The notes beneath the pieces were generated by a model, which worked only from the letters and a program-made list of their open reading frames with translations, was not told the origin of the DNA and made no database searches. Shown here one piece after another: positions 28,225-36,000 of a stretch of DNA of 64,000 nucleotides; the stretch's first letter is position 1; the number at the start of each line of letters is the position of its first letter. Made by a program: the position numbers and the translations under genes. Source of the DNA: Sporolactobacillus nakayamae (GTDB taxonomy: Bacteria > Bacillota > Bacilli > Bacillales > Sporolactobacillaceae); contig NZ_FOOY01000017.1 of assembly GCF_900113325.1 (NCBI RefSeq), positions 1 through 64,000 on the forward strand, written 5' to 3'.

Positions 28225-28259
28225 CAAAAAAATCCACAGGCACAGTGCACCCATGGATT
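28225..28259 (-). terminator. Attenuator terminator upstream of the ABC-F gene
   Basis: On the minus strand AATCCATGGGTGCAC pairs with GTGCCTGTGGATT and is followed by seven Ts. It ends about 30 nt before the ABC-F start codon, so it must be bypassed for expression. An upstream TGGATT (28283-28288) can pair with the 5' arm AATCCA and act as antiterminator. Confidence 0.8.
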
Positions 28260-28319
28260 GCTTTTGATTTGATTGATTCAAAAATCCAATTAAATACCGT
28301 TATGTGGGCCTGCATCCGT

Positions 28320-28445
28320 TCACGAAGCTATGCTGTTTTCTAAAAAAGGGCAGACTGATCCCTTGAAGAAAAATGCAGCAAAAATCGCGCGAACGATATA
28401 GAGAAACGACTCTAACTGAGCGCGACACTTCGTGACTAATGACAA
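28320..28445 (-). CDS. Leader peptide of the ABC-F gene (41 codons)
   Basis: A short frame starting TTG at 28445, with a near-perfect AAAGGAGGTGG about 5 nt before the start. It reads SLVTKCRAQLESFLYIVRAI, then FAAFFFKGSVCPFLENSIAS. It lies between a promoter (28477-28505) and the attenuator. A second weak terminator-like hairpin, AAGGG/CCCTTTTTT (about 28342-28364), lies within it. The likely role is regulatory: a ribosome stalled by an antibiotic on this frame would change folding downstream. The peptide itself resembles no protein I know. Confidence 0.65.
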   Translation of the reverse strand: MSLVTKCRAQLESFLYIVRAIFAAFFFKGSVCPFLENSIAS

Positions 28446-28476
28446 TTGACCCACCTCCTTTTCCTGCTTTATGGCA

Positions 28477-28505
28477 AGTTTATCAGATCTATCAGTTAAG
28501 CGCAA
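28477..28505 (-). promoter_or_regulatory. Promoter of the ABC-F leader
   Basis: On the minus strand TTGCGC (28500-28505), a 17-bp spacer and TAAACT (28477-28482), about 30 bp upstream of the leader frame. Confidence 0.55.
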
Positions 28506-28509
28506 CAAC

Positions 28510-28997
28510 CTAATCAATTCCTATTTCAATGCCGTCCGCCACTCCACGATCATAAGTGGAGTTTGGCCACTTGAGCACTTCTTCTCGGATTTCGTCAGGG
28601 ATTTTTCTCGCTTTGTCCATCAATTGATCCACCTCTTCCTTGTTAGTTGAAGATAGGTTTCAAAAAATCCATTAATCATGCTTTCACGTGCTTCTTCAAG
28701 ATGCATGCCAATCATCTGCCTGATAAAAGCAAGCCGAACCTGCACACGTTCTCTTTTAGAGTAATTCATCTTACTCATGAGCGCGGCGGCGGCCGGATTA
28801 TTGCTACGCATGAATTTTTGCCAATTCATTTTGGCAAGCTCAAGCTTCAAAAAATGGAATTCGCTAACAACCATAAAATGGGGCACCTTGACCACAAATT
28901 GATCCGGTTCATTTTTTAGTCCATCATAACTGAAAATGGCAATCGGCAAAACAGGTTTTCGAAACTTCAGATAAATCATGATGTAGTAGAGATACAT
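28510..28997 (-). pseudogene. Rpn-family recombination-promoting nuclease, truncated and frameshifted
   Basis: The frame from 28997 gives MYLYYIMIYLKFRKPVLPIA and later NNPAAAALMSKMNYSKRERV and INGFFETYLQLT, the C-terminal half of Rpn/YhgA-like putative transposases. It stops after LTRKRWIN. Reading one frame over from about 28645 continues KEEVDQLMDKARKIPDEIRE and then EVLKWPNSTYDRGVADGIEI, the family's usual tail, to a stop at 28510. So one A appears lost in the AACAAGG tract. The N-terminal half with the nuclease core is missing; homology stops near the 29013 edge of repeat copy B. Confidence 0.75.
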
Positions 28998-29012
28998 TCA
29001 TTCGGAAAAATC

Positions 29013-29285
29013 ATAAGCGGAGATTTTCCGGTTATTTGCATCCTGGCGCTTGTTTCACAGGTACATAAGGGTAATTTTTCCGCTTATGCACAGAAAAACC
29101 CTCCATTTTCACGTTTTTCGATGCGATAAGCGTAATTTTTCCGTCTATTTAAGCTATTTTTTCATTAATTTTGTAATTTAAGCGGAATTTTTCCGCTTAT
29201 TTCTCAGATTGGGCGCTTACCTGATCGCCCAACCGAATCTTATGGCCTTATCGTCGTACCGGCGAGGCAAAACGCTATACTTTTT
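29013..29285. repeat. AAGCGGA intergenic repeat, copy B
   Basis: A 273-bp second copy of the element at 18866-19136, in the same orientation. It differs by scattered substitutions and small indels. The palindromic units here are closer to perfect, e.g. TAAGCGGAATTTTTCCGCTTA near 29180-29200. It lies between the Rpn remnant and the yitT-like gene. Confidence 0.85.
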
Positions 29286-29328
29286 TAACTCTTATAAAAA
29301 AAAGAAGCAGATTTCTCCGCCCCTTCAT

Positions 29329-30189
29329 TCACGCATCCTTCTTACGTACAAACAATCCGAACACATCCGTCGTCTCAACAATATTGGTAAAGGCGCGTGG
29401 GTCTACTTCTTTTATGATCTGCTTCAATCGATACAATTCATATCGAGTAAATACAATCATCAGCAAATCCTTATCCTTATTCGTATAGCCGCCTTTCGCC
29501 GATATTTTCGTAATCCCCCGGTACATTTGAACGGATATCGCTTTTTGAAGTTCGTTTGCTTTATCCGTGACCACCCAAGCAGTCAACTTTACATAGCTTG
29601 TATGAATGGCATCAACGACACGGATGCTAACATAAAGCTGAAGCAGCGTATACAATGCCCGTCGCCAGCCGAACAGGAATCCGGCGGAAAGGATGATCAC
29701 AGCATTAAGCGCGAACATGTAGAATCCAATTGGACGATCCTTGACGCGGGTCAAAATCATTGCAATGATATCCATCCCACCGCAGGACGCACCGAATTTG
29801 AGTGTTATCCCCGAGCCGATCGCTTGCACCACACCACCAAAGACTGCGTTCAATAAAATGTCATTGGTCAACGGATGAAGCGGGATAATCGCCATAAAGA
29901 GCGTTGTCAGAGCAACGCTGATTGTGCTGTAAAAAGTAAAGCGGCGCCCTACTTTAATCCAGCCGGCATAGATGACCGGGATATTCATTAAAAGAAGCAG
30001 AATCCCGGTACTTATATGAAGAGCGGTCGGCTCCAGCATCGAGTTAACAAGCTGAGCAATACCGGTGATTCCCCCCGCAAGAACCTTCGCAGGAATGAGA
30101 AACAGGTTAAGAGCGGCCGCGTTCAGCAGCGCCCCGATAATAACAATCGTTAATACTTTGAATTCTTGATATATAGATATGCCTTTCAT
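29329..30189 (-). CDS. YitT-family membrane protein
   Basis: A 286-residue protein with five or six membrane spans in the first 200 residues, opening ISIYQEFKVLTIVIIGALLN and AKVLAGGITGIAQL. A cytosolic C-terminal domain (about 215-286) contains GYTNKDKDLLMIVFTRYELY and ends VDPRAFTNIVETTDVFG. This is the YitT (DUF161) plus DUF2179 architecture. B. subtilis has several paralogues of unknown transport role. Monocistronic. Confidence 0.87.
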   Translation of the reverse strand: MKGISIYQEFKVLTIVIIGALLNAAALNLFLIPAKVLAGGITGIAQLVNSMLEPTALHISTGILLLLMNIPVIYAGWIKVGRRFTFYSTISVALTTLFMAIIPLHPLTNDILLNAVFGGVVQAIGSGITLKFGASCGGMDIIAMILTRVKDRPIGFYMFALNAVIILSAGFLFGWRRALYTLLQLYVSIRVVDAIHTSYVKLTAWVVTDKANELQKAISVQMYRGITKISAKGGYTNKDKDLLMIVFTRYELYRLKQIIKEVDPRAFTNIVETTDVFGLFVRKKDA

Positions 30190-30363
30190 ATCGCTGTTCC
30201 TTTCAGAATGGCAGCCGGATAATGCTCTCTAGCTAGACAAAGCCGCCGATTCACCATGTATTATTAACAAATTACCACACGGTCAGCCAATGCTCAAACT
30301 TTTTCATGAATATTTATGTAAAAGCTGCGCAGACTAAGCGAAACTTATTTCGGAGGTCAACTT

Positions 30364-30891
30364 ATGAAACTGACACGTTTGCTTATTCTTCCCATCATGA
30401 TGCTTACTCTATTGATTCCGCAAACCGGCCAGGCCGCAACTGCCCATAATCCAATGGGCATACCGGGCCACGATTTCAGACATCAGTGGCTTACGCAGAC
30501 CATTGACAAATACGCGCCCGCCAGCCTTGCACAGACAATGAAAAAAGACATGGATACACATCATCACCTGATGAGCGAATGGCGGCAAAGCTCAGATTTC
30601 AAAAAAAGCAACCAAAACTGCCAGAAAAAGTGTGATAAGCATGCAAAGAAGATTCGAGCCATAAAAAAAGAGCAGGAACAAGGAAAGATCTCAGCCGAAC
30701 AGGCTCATCAAAAAATTGCAAAGCTGTTTCACCATGCTAAATTTGGCAGTCGCCATCAGGCGATCAACCAGCTAAGAACCGCGATCAAAAATAATGACCG
30801 GCAAGCGATCGTCCAAGCTTTAGAACAGATTGATCACCACATCCAGCAGTCCAACAAACGACTAGCACGAATGCTGGGCAAAACAGGCTGA
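30364..30891 (+). CDS. Secreted His-rich helical protein, unknown function
   Basis: A 175-residue protein with a signal peptide (1-24, cleavage near GQAATA). The mature part is basic, predicted mostly helical, with 18 or more His residues including DTHHHLMSEW, KLFHHAKFGS and EQIDHHIQQ, and a Cys pair in QNCQKKCDKHAKK. The CxxxC and histidines could bind metal, but no family is recognised. AGGAGG-like CGGAGG precedes the ATG, and a terminator follows. It stands alone. Confidence 0.6.
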   Translation: MKLTRLLILPIMMLTLLIPQTGQAATAHNPMGIPGHDFRHQWLTQTIDKYAPASLAQTMKKDMDTHHHLMSEWRQSSDFKKSNQNCQKKCDKHAKKIRAIKKEQEQGKISAEQAHQKIAKLFHHAKFGSRHQAINQLRTAIKNNDRQAIVQALEQIDHHIQQSNKRLARMLGKTG

Positions 30892-30910
30892 TCAAACTAA
30901 ATCGCTACTA

Positions 30911-30959
30911 AAAAAAAAACGACGCAAATTCAACTAACGAATTTGCGCCGCTTTTTTTA
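30911..30959. terminator. Bidirectional terminator
   Basis: GCAAATTC pairs with GAATTTGC, extended by flanking bases and framed by an A run and a T run on opposite sides. Confidence 0.85.
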
Positions 30960-30968
30960 CCCACAGCA

Positions 30969-31433
30969 CTAAATGGAATAATGTTTTTTTACCGAGGAAA
31001 GTACGGTCACCGCTTGGATGGCAAGCCCAAGAAAGATGTAAAAGACATGGATAAACCAAATGCCGCGCATAAGATATGCTTCAATGGTGATCCATCCGAT
31101 CAGAATGAATCCGATATAAAGTGAATGATTCCATGCACCGGACGCTGAAGAATCAAATCGAATACGTTCACCAATAAACATCGGCTTTTCAAAGATCAGC
31201 AGCAATGCGATATAGATCGGATAGAGGCCAAGAACAGAAAACAGGATGATACCCGGAATCAAAAATGAATCAAAGGCCGTGTATTTCAGCAGATATAGTG
31301 GCATACGCAGGAGTGAACCATCAGGCGATAAAATTAAAGCACCACCGCCAAAAACCGCTCCAATTCCAAGAAAGAGTTGTAAGATGATCAAAATGAAGCA
31401 AGAAATAGTCTTCCCTTTATTCGTTCTGGTCAT
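30969..31433 (-). CDS. Four-span membrane protein, TetR operon partner
   Basis: A 154-residue protein with four predicted membrane helices (about 8-30, 52-75, 100-120, 126-146). No conserved motif is recognised. The start at 31433 (MTRTNKGK) follows TTGGAGGATTC. It lies 25 bp downstream of the TetR gene on the same strand, so it may be the gene the regulator controls, though no transporter family is identified. Confidence 0.6.
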   Translation of the reverse strand: MTRTNKGKTISCFILIILQLFLGIGAVFGGGALILSPDGSLLRMPLYLLKYTAFDSFLIPGIILFSVLGLYPIYIALLLIFEKPMFIGERIRFDSSASGAWNHSLYIGFILIGWITIEAYLMRGIWFIHVFYIFLGLAIQAVTVLSSVKKHYSI

Positions 31434-31458
31434 GATGAATCCTCCAATGTACTCTTTT

Positions 31459-32058
31459 TTAATCGCGAATTTCAAGTCCTCGAAACAAATAATCGGCGCT
31501 TGCCATCATCACGGCCGCGAGTTCGGCTCGCTCTTCTGCCGTCGTGCAATGCGCATACTGCATACTGAGCATGAGCTGTTCATTGTTGAAGAGTGTTGCA
31601 ATGAATTCCTTCTCGCATCCTTTGATCTTTCCCTTCTGCTCCATGAGCGTAAGCACTGTAACGTAATAAGCGACGTTTCCTTGAATAAGCTCTTTCTTAA
31701 ATACTGCTCCGGCTGTTTCGTTATAGTAATGTTCGGAAAAAATGATTCTCGCCATCTGGGTCCATGTTCTATCGATCTTCTTACCGTAAGCCGTGATCAA
31801 GGATTGAAAGAGTTCAACCGCATTCATTTGATCGAGCATCTGGTCAATTTGTGGTAGAGGCGGACGAGACACATCCAGTGTTCGGGCAAACGTTTCGCAA
31901 ATATCATCCATGATTGCCTTTTTCCCGCTGTAATGGTTGTAGATGGAACTTCCCTTTATCCCGACCCGTTCGGCAAGATCTCGCATCGATACTCCGTTGA
32001 AACCTTTATTTGAAAAAAGCTCGAGAGCACAAGCAAATATTTTCTGTTTCGTTGACAT
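31459..32058 (-). CDS. TetR-family transcriptional regulator
   Basis: A 199-residue repressor. The N-terminal helix-turn-helix covers residues 5-48: FACALELFSNKGFNGVSMRD, LAERVGIKGSSIYNHYSGKK. The C-terminal ligand-binding domain is unassigned. The start at 32058 (MSTKQKIF) follows AGGTGA. A palindrome TAACGATCGTTCGTTA overlaps its own transcription start, suggesting autorepression. It is first in a two-gene operon with a small membrane protein. Confidence 0.87.
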   Translation of the reverse strand: MSTKQKIFACALELFSNKGFNGVSMRDLAERVGIKGSSIYNHYSGKKAIMDDICETFARTLDVSRPPLPQIDQMLDQMNAVELFQSLITAYGKKIDRTWTQMARIIFSEHYYNETAGAVFKKELIQGNVAYYVTVLTLMEQKGKIKGCEKEFIATLFNNEQLMLSMQYAHCTTAEERAELAAVMMASADYLFRGLEIRD

Positions 32059-32068
32059 ATACATCACC

Positions 32069-32119
32069 TAACGATCGTTCGTTACCTTCATTATATATGT
32101 TTATTTGTCATCACGTCAA
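32069..32119 (-). promoter_or_regulatory. TetR-gene promoter and operator
   Basis: On the minus strand TTGACG (32114-32119) and TATAAT (32090-32095) are 18 bp apart. TAACGA-tcgt-TCGTTA (32069-32084) is an inverted repeat right after the -10, as expected for a TetR operator. Confidence 0.7.
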
Positions 32120-32155
32120 ATATCTTTCAAAAAATTGGAATCAAAAAAACAGCAA

Positions 32156-32189
32156 ACAAAAAACCGTCCATTCGCTTCGAACAGACGGC
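32156..32189 (-). terminator. Terminator of nifJ
   Basis: On the minus strand CCGTC and GACGG with inner TTCG/CGAA pairs form a hairpin followed by TTTTTTG. Confidence 0.8.
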
Positions 32190-32202
32190 TAAATACCGAG
32201 CG

Positions 32203-35200
32203 TTATTTTTTCAACGCTGCAAGGTTCTCTTTAATTTTTTCTTCCTGTCCGGTTAATCGGGCGTAGTGGAAAAATCGTTTTTCCGCATCTTGTTTCGTTT
32301 TTTCGAATAATTGATCGGCGACTTCCGGATTCACCTTCTTCAAGGCGGAAAAACGAGTTTGTGTCATCATAAAATCGTTTAAACTGTCAAACTGAGGCCG
32401 TTTAAAATCAAGTTGCATCGGCATTTCGCCTTTGGACTCACGTTCAGGATCGTAGCGGTACAGCGACCAGTACCCGGACTTCACCGCTTCCGAGGCTTCG
32501 GTCAAGGCATGAGTCAAACCACCGCGCAGTCCATGCGAAATGCATGGTGTATAAGCGATAACAACGGACGGACCGGGATAGCGTTCCGCCTCCATCAGCG
32601 CCTTAATTGTCTGCATCTTGTTCGCGCCCGAAGCGATTTGAGCGACATAAACATGACCATAATTAATCGCCATCATGCCCAGATCTTTTTTCGCTGTCCG
32701 TTTCCCTCCGGCGGCAAACTGAGCAATGGCAGCTGTCGGTGTCGCCTTCGATGATTGTCCGCCTGTGTTGGCATAGACTTCATTATCCGTAATCAGTATA
32801 TTGACATCCGCACCGCTGGCAATGACGTGGTCGATTCCGCCAAAGTCAATATCATACGCCCAGCCGTCGCCGCCAATAATCCATTGGCTTGTTTTAATGA
32901 AAAGATCACGTTCTTGATAAATGGCTTCAAGAAGAGGCAAATTTTCTTTCTCCTGAAGCAATCCAGATTCAAGTTGTTCGGCGCGTTCTCTTGTAGCTTC
33001 GCTTTCGTTCATCTGTTCGATCCACTCGGTCATTAAGCGCTTTAAGCGGTCACTGACTTCATCGTATTGCATCGCGTCCTTCATCTGCTTGACCAGACGC
33101 GCACGCCTTGTATCACGTGCAAGTTTCATACCAAGCCCGAACTCGGCATTATCTTCGAAGAGAGAATTGGACCAAGCTGGCCCATGTCCCTGTTGATTGG
33201 TCGTGTAAGGAACAACCGGACTGGACGCTCCCCAAATGGAGGAACATCCGGTTGCATTCGCGATCATCATTCGATCACCGAAGAGCTGTGTTAATAATTT
33301 TATATACGGCGTTTCACCGCATCCGGAACAAGCGCCTGAGAATTCCAGCAGCGGCTGTTCGAATTGTGATCCTTGAATCGTCGCCTTCTTCACCGGATTG
33401 GTTTTTGCCTTCAAGGTCATCGCGAATGCCCAATTGACTGCCTGATCCTGCTGCGATTCCGCCGGCCGCATAAACAGTGCTTTCCCCGCCTTCGGACAGG
33501 CCTCTACACATAATCCGCAACCGGTACAATCCGCAACGGAAACTTGAATGCGATAGTTCAGTCCGTCCGCGCCGCGCATGTTTCGAACAATAAAGCCTTC
33601 CGGTGCGTTCTCCATCTCTTTTTCATCGGCAAGAAACGGACGAATCGCTGCATGCGGACAGACGAACGCACACTGATTGCAATTGATGCAGAACTTCGGA
33701 TCCCATTCCGGAACCTGCAGGGCGACATTTCGCTTTTCGTAAGCAGATGTACCAAGCGGCATGCTGCCGTCCGCCATATTTTCCTTCAGTAGTGTACTTA
33801 CTTTAATCTTGCCGCCTTCTTCGCGACTCAGCGGCTTCAGGATATTCATAACATAATCTGGCTGTTTTTTATCTGAATTCATACTCATTGCTTTTAGTTT
33901 GTCATCCGCTTTGGCCCATTGCTGCGGAATCGTTACCTCATGAAGCAAGTCCACCGTTTGATTGATCGCATCCACGTTCAACTGTGCGATCGCCATCGAC
34001 TTGCGTCCGTACGTTTTCAATGCGGATTGACGCAACCACTCGATCGCATCGTTGAATGGTACAATATCCGTTAATTTGAAAAAGGCCGTTTGCATAATCG
34101 TATTAATTCTGCGTCCAAGCCCAATTTTCCCGGCAAGTCCAATCGCATTAATTGTAAAAAAACGAATATTGTGTTTAGCCAAATAACGCTTCATTGAATT
34201 AGGTAAATGGGCGTTCAACTGTTCATCGTCCCAGATCGTGTTGAGCAGGAAGGTGCCTCCTGGTTTCAGACCCTTGAGCAGATCGTAGGAACGTAAATAA
34301 GAAGCTGCATGGCAGGCGATAAAATCCGCGTGTTCAACTAAATAGGCCGATTTTATCGGCTGATCTCCGAAGCGCAGATGAGATACCGTCAGACCGCCGG
34401 ACTTCTTCGAATCATAAGAGAAATAGCCCTGAACATGAAGATCAGTATGGTCACCAATTAGTTTGATGGACGCTTTATTCGCTCCGACTGTACCGTCGGA
34501 GCCAAAGCCCCAAAACTTTGCTTGAAAGGTGCCTTTAGGCGTTAAATCCAGACTTGGTAATGACGGCAAAGACAAATGCGTCACATCGTCATCGATACCA
34601 ATGGTAAATCGTTTCTTCGGCTGAGAACTGTCAAGATGCGCGAACACGGATAAAATGTCCGACGGCGTCACATCCTTGGAGCCAAGCCCATAACGTCCGC
34701 CGATAATCCGCGGATGGCGGTCGCTTTCATACAAGGCGCTTTGCACATCGAGCAAGAGCGGTTCTCCCGATGCACCCGGCTCCTTGGTGCGGTCCAATAC
34801 CGCAATCTTTTCCACTGTATCCGGAAGTTTCTCAAGCAGCTTAGAAGTCGGAAACGGTCGATATAAATGAATGGATAAAAGGCCGACCTTTTCTCCTTGT
34901 TCCGCAAGATGATCAATCGCCTGTTCAATTACTGAAGTAACTGAACCCATCGCCACGATCACACGCGTCGCATTGGGCGAGCCATAGTAATTCACTAAAT
35001 CATAATGCGTCCCTCGAAGCTTATTAATCTCTTCCATATAATAGCCGACAATTTCCGGTACTTTTTCATAGTATTGATTAATTGCTTCACGCTGCTGGAA
35101 AAACAGATCCGGGCTCTGGCTCGAGCCGGTCGCTGTCGGATGATTCGGACTGATGCCTCGTTTTCGGAATGCGGCAACGGCATCATCATTTAGCAGCCGC

Positions 35201-35772
35201 TTCAAATCGTCGTAGTCAATCACATCAATCTTTTGGATCTCGTGACTGGTGCGAAAGCCGTCAAAGAAATTGACAAAAGGAAGTGACGCGTCCACCGTTG
35301 CCAAGTGAGCGACCGCCGACAAATCCATGACTTCCTGGACACTTCCTTCCGCGAGCATAACAAAACCGGTTGGGCGTACCGCCATGACATCTGAATGATC
35401 GCCGAAGATGCAAAGCGCGTTGGAACTAACCGCGCGTGCCGCCACATTAAAGACTGTTGGAAGCAGTTCTCCGGCTATCTTGTACATATTCGGTATCATG
35501 AGCAGAAGCCCCTGTGATGATGTATAGGTCGATGTAAATGTGCCTGTTTTCAAGGATCCGTGAACGGTTCCTGACGCGCCGGCTTCCGATTGCAGTTCAA
35601 CTATTTTTACCGGACTGCCAAAAATATTTTTTTTGCCTTGAACGGACCATTCATCAACTTGTTCAGCCATTGGCGAACTTGGGGTAATTGGATAAATGGA
35701 GGCCATTTCAGTGAACGCATAGGAAATGTATGCGGCCGCAGTATTGCCATCCATTGTCTTTTTTTTCATCAT
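32203..35772 (-). CDS. nifJ: Pyruvate:ferredoxin (flavodoxin) oxidoreductase
   Basis: Oxidatively decarboxylates pyruvate to acetyl-CoA with reduction of ferredoxin or flavodoxin in the anaerobic cytosol. A single 1189-residue chain with the usual domain order: N-terminal pyruvate domain (TMDGNTAAAYISYAF, YPITPSSPMAE), middle gamma domain, two 4Fe-4S motifs at about 697 (CINCNQCAFVCP) and 754 (CTGCGLCVEACP), and a C-terminal TPP domain with GCSSIWGASSPVVPYT. The start at 35772 (MMKKKTMDG) follows GGAGAGGA. It is monocistronic with its own terminator. It suggests mixed or facultatively anaerobic metabolism. Confidence 0.95.
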   Translation of the reverse strand: MMKKKTMDGNTAAAYISYAFTEMASIYPITPSSPMAEQVDEWSVQGKKNIFGSPVKIVELQSEAGASGTVHGSLKTGTFTSTYTSSQGLLLMIPNMYKIAGELLPTVFNVAARAVSSNALCIFGDHSDVMAVRPTGFVMLAEGSVQEVMDLSAVAHLATVDASLPFVNFFDGFRTSHEIQKIDVIDYDDLKRLLNDDAVAAFRKRGISPNHPTATGSSQSPDLFFQQREAINQYYEKVPEIVGYYMEEINKLRGTHYDLVNYYGSPNATRVIVAMGSVTSVIEQAIDHLAEQGEKVGLLSIHLYRPFPTSKLLEKLPDTVEKIAVLDRTKEPGASGEPLLLDVQSALYESDRHPRIIGGRYGLGSKDVTPSDILSVFAHLDSSQPKKRFTIGIDDDVTHLSLPSLPSLDLTPKGTFQAKFWGFGSDGTVGANKASIKLIGDHTDLHVQGYFSYDSKKSGGLTVSHLRFGDQPIKSAYLVEHADFIACHAASYLRSYDLLKGLKPGGTFLLNTIWDDEQLNAHLPNSMKRYLAKHNIRFFTINAIGLAGKIGLGRRINTIMQTAFFKLTDIVPFNDAIEWLRQSALKTYGRKSMAIAQLNVDAINQTVDLLHEVTIPQQWAKADDKLKAMSMNSDKKQPDYVMNILKPLSREEGGKIKVSTLLKENMADGSMPLGTSAYEKRNVALQVPEWDPKFCINCNQCAFVCPHAAIRPFLADEKEMENAPEGFIVRNMRGADGLNYRIQVSVADCTGCGLCVEACPKAGKALFMRPAESQQDQAVNWAFAMTLKAKTNPVKKATIQGSQFEQPLLEFSGACSGCGETPYIKLLTQLFGDRMMIANATGCSSIWGASSPVVPYTTNQQGHGPAWSNSLFEDNAEFGLGMKLARDTRRARLVKQMKDAMQYDEVSDRLKRLMTEWIEQMNESEATRERAEQLESGLLQEKENLPLLEAIYQERDLFIKTSQWIIGGDGWAYDIDFGGIDHVIASGADVNILITDNEVYANTGGQSSKATPTAAIAQFAAGGKRTAKKDLGMMAINYGHVYVAQIASGANKMQTIKALMEAERYPGPSVVIAYTPCISHGLRGGLTHALTEASEAVKSGYWSLYRYDPERESKGEMPMQLDFKRPQFDSLNDFMMTQTRFSALKKVNPEVADQLFEKTKQDAEKRFFHYARLTGQEEKIKENLAALKK

Positions 35773-35890
35773 TATGTGTTCCTCTCCATCATTCACGAAA
35801 TTGACGCGTTTCCATAACTATATAAATCATTCGATTTTTACCTCATCTCTTTTAGTTTAACGGTTCATGCGGAACAAAGAATAAGGTTAC

Positions 35891-35906
35891 TGTGATAAAA
35901 ATCGCA
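35891..35906 (-). promoter_or_regulatory. CRP/FNR-like site upstream of nifJ
   Basis: TGTGA-taaaaa-TCGCA matches TGTGA-N6-TCACA with one mismatch. It lies about 120 bp before the nifJ start, beside the upstream operon's terminator. Anaerobic control would make sense for this oxygen-sensitive enzyme. Confidence 0.35.
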
Positions 35907-35917
35907 CAATTTAAGCA

Positions 35918-35960
35918 AATAAAGGCTGCCTTCCGACATTTGATACCGAAAGACAGCCTT
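35918..35960 (-). terminator. Terminator of the LNR-like exporter operon
   Basis: On the minus strand AAGGCTGTCTTTCGG pairs imperfectly with CGGAAGGCAGCCTT and is followed by TATTT. Confidence 0.8.
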
Positions 35961-36000
35961 ATAGGAGTATTTTATATGTGTGCGAGATACTTGTTTGCGA

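Noticed and set aside
28510-28620. 36-codon minus-strand frame overlapping the preceding stop as TGATG
   Set aside because: It looks like a coupled small gene, but continuity with Rpn-family C-termini one frame over shows it is the shifted tail of a pseudogene.
29209-29856. 215-codon plus-strand frame over the repeat and the yitT-like gene
   Set aside because: Starts inside repeat copy B and is a shadow of the minus-strand membrane protein.
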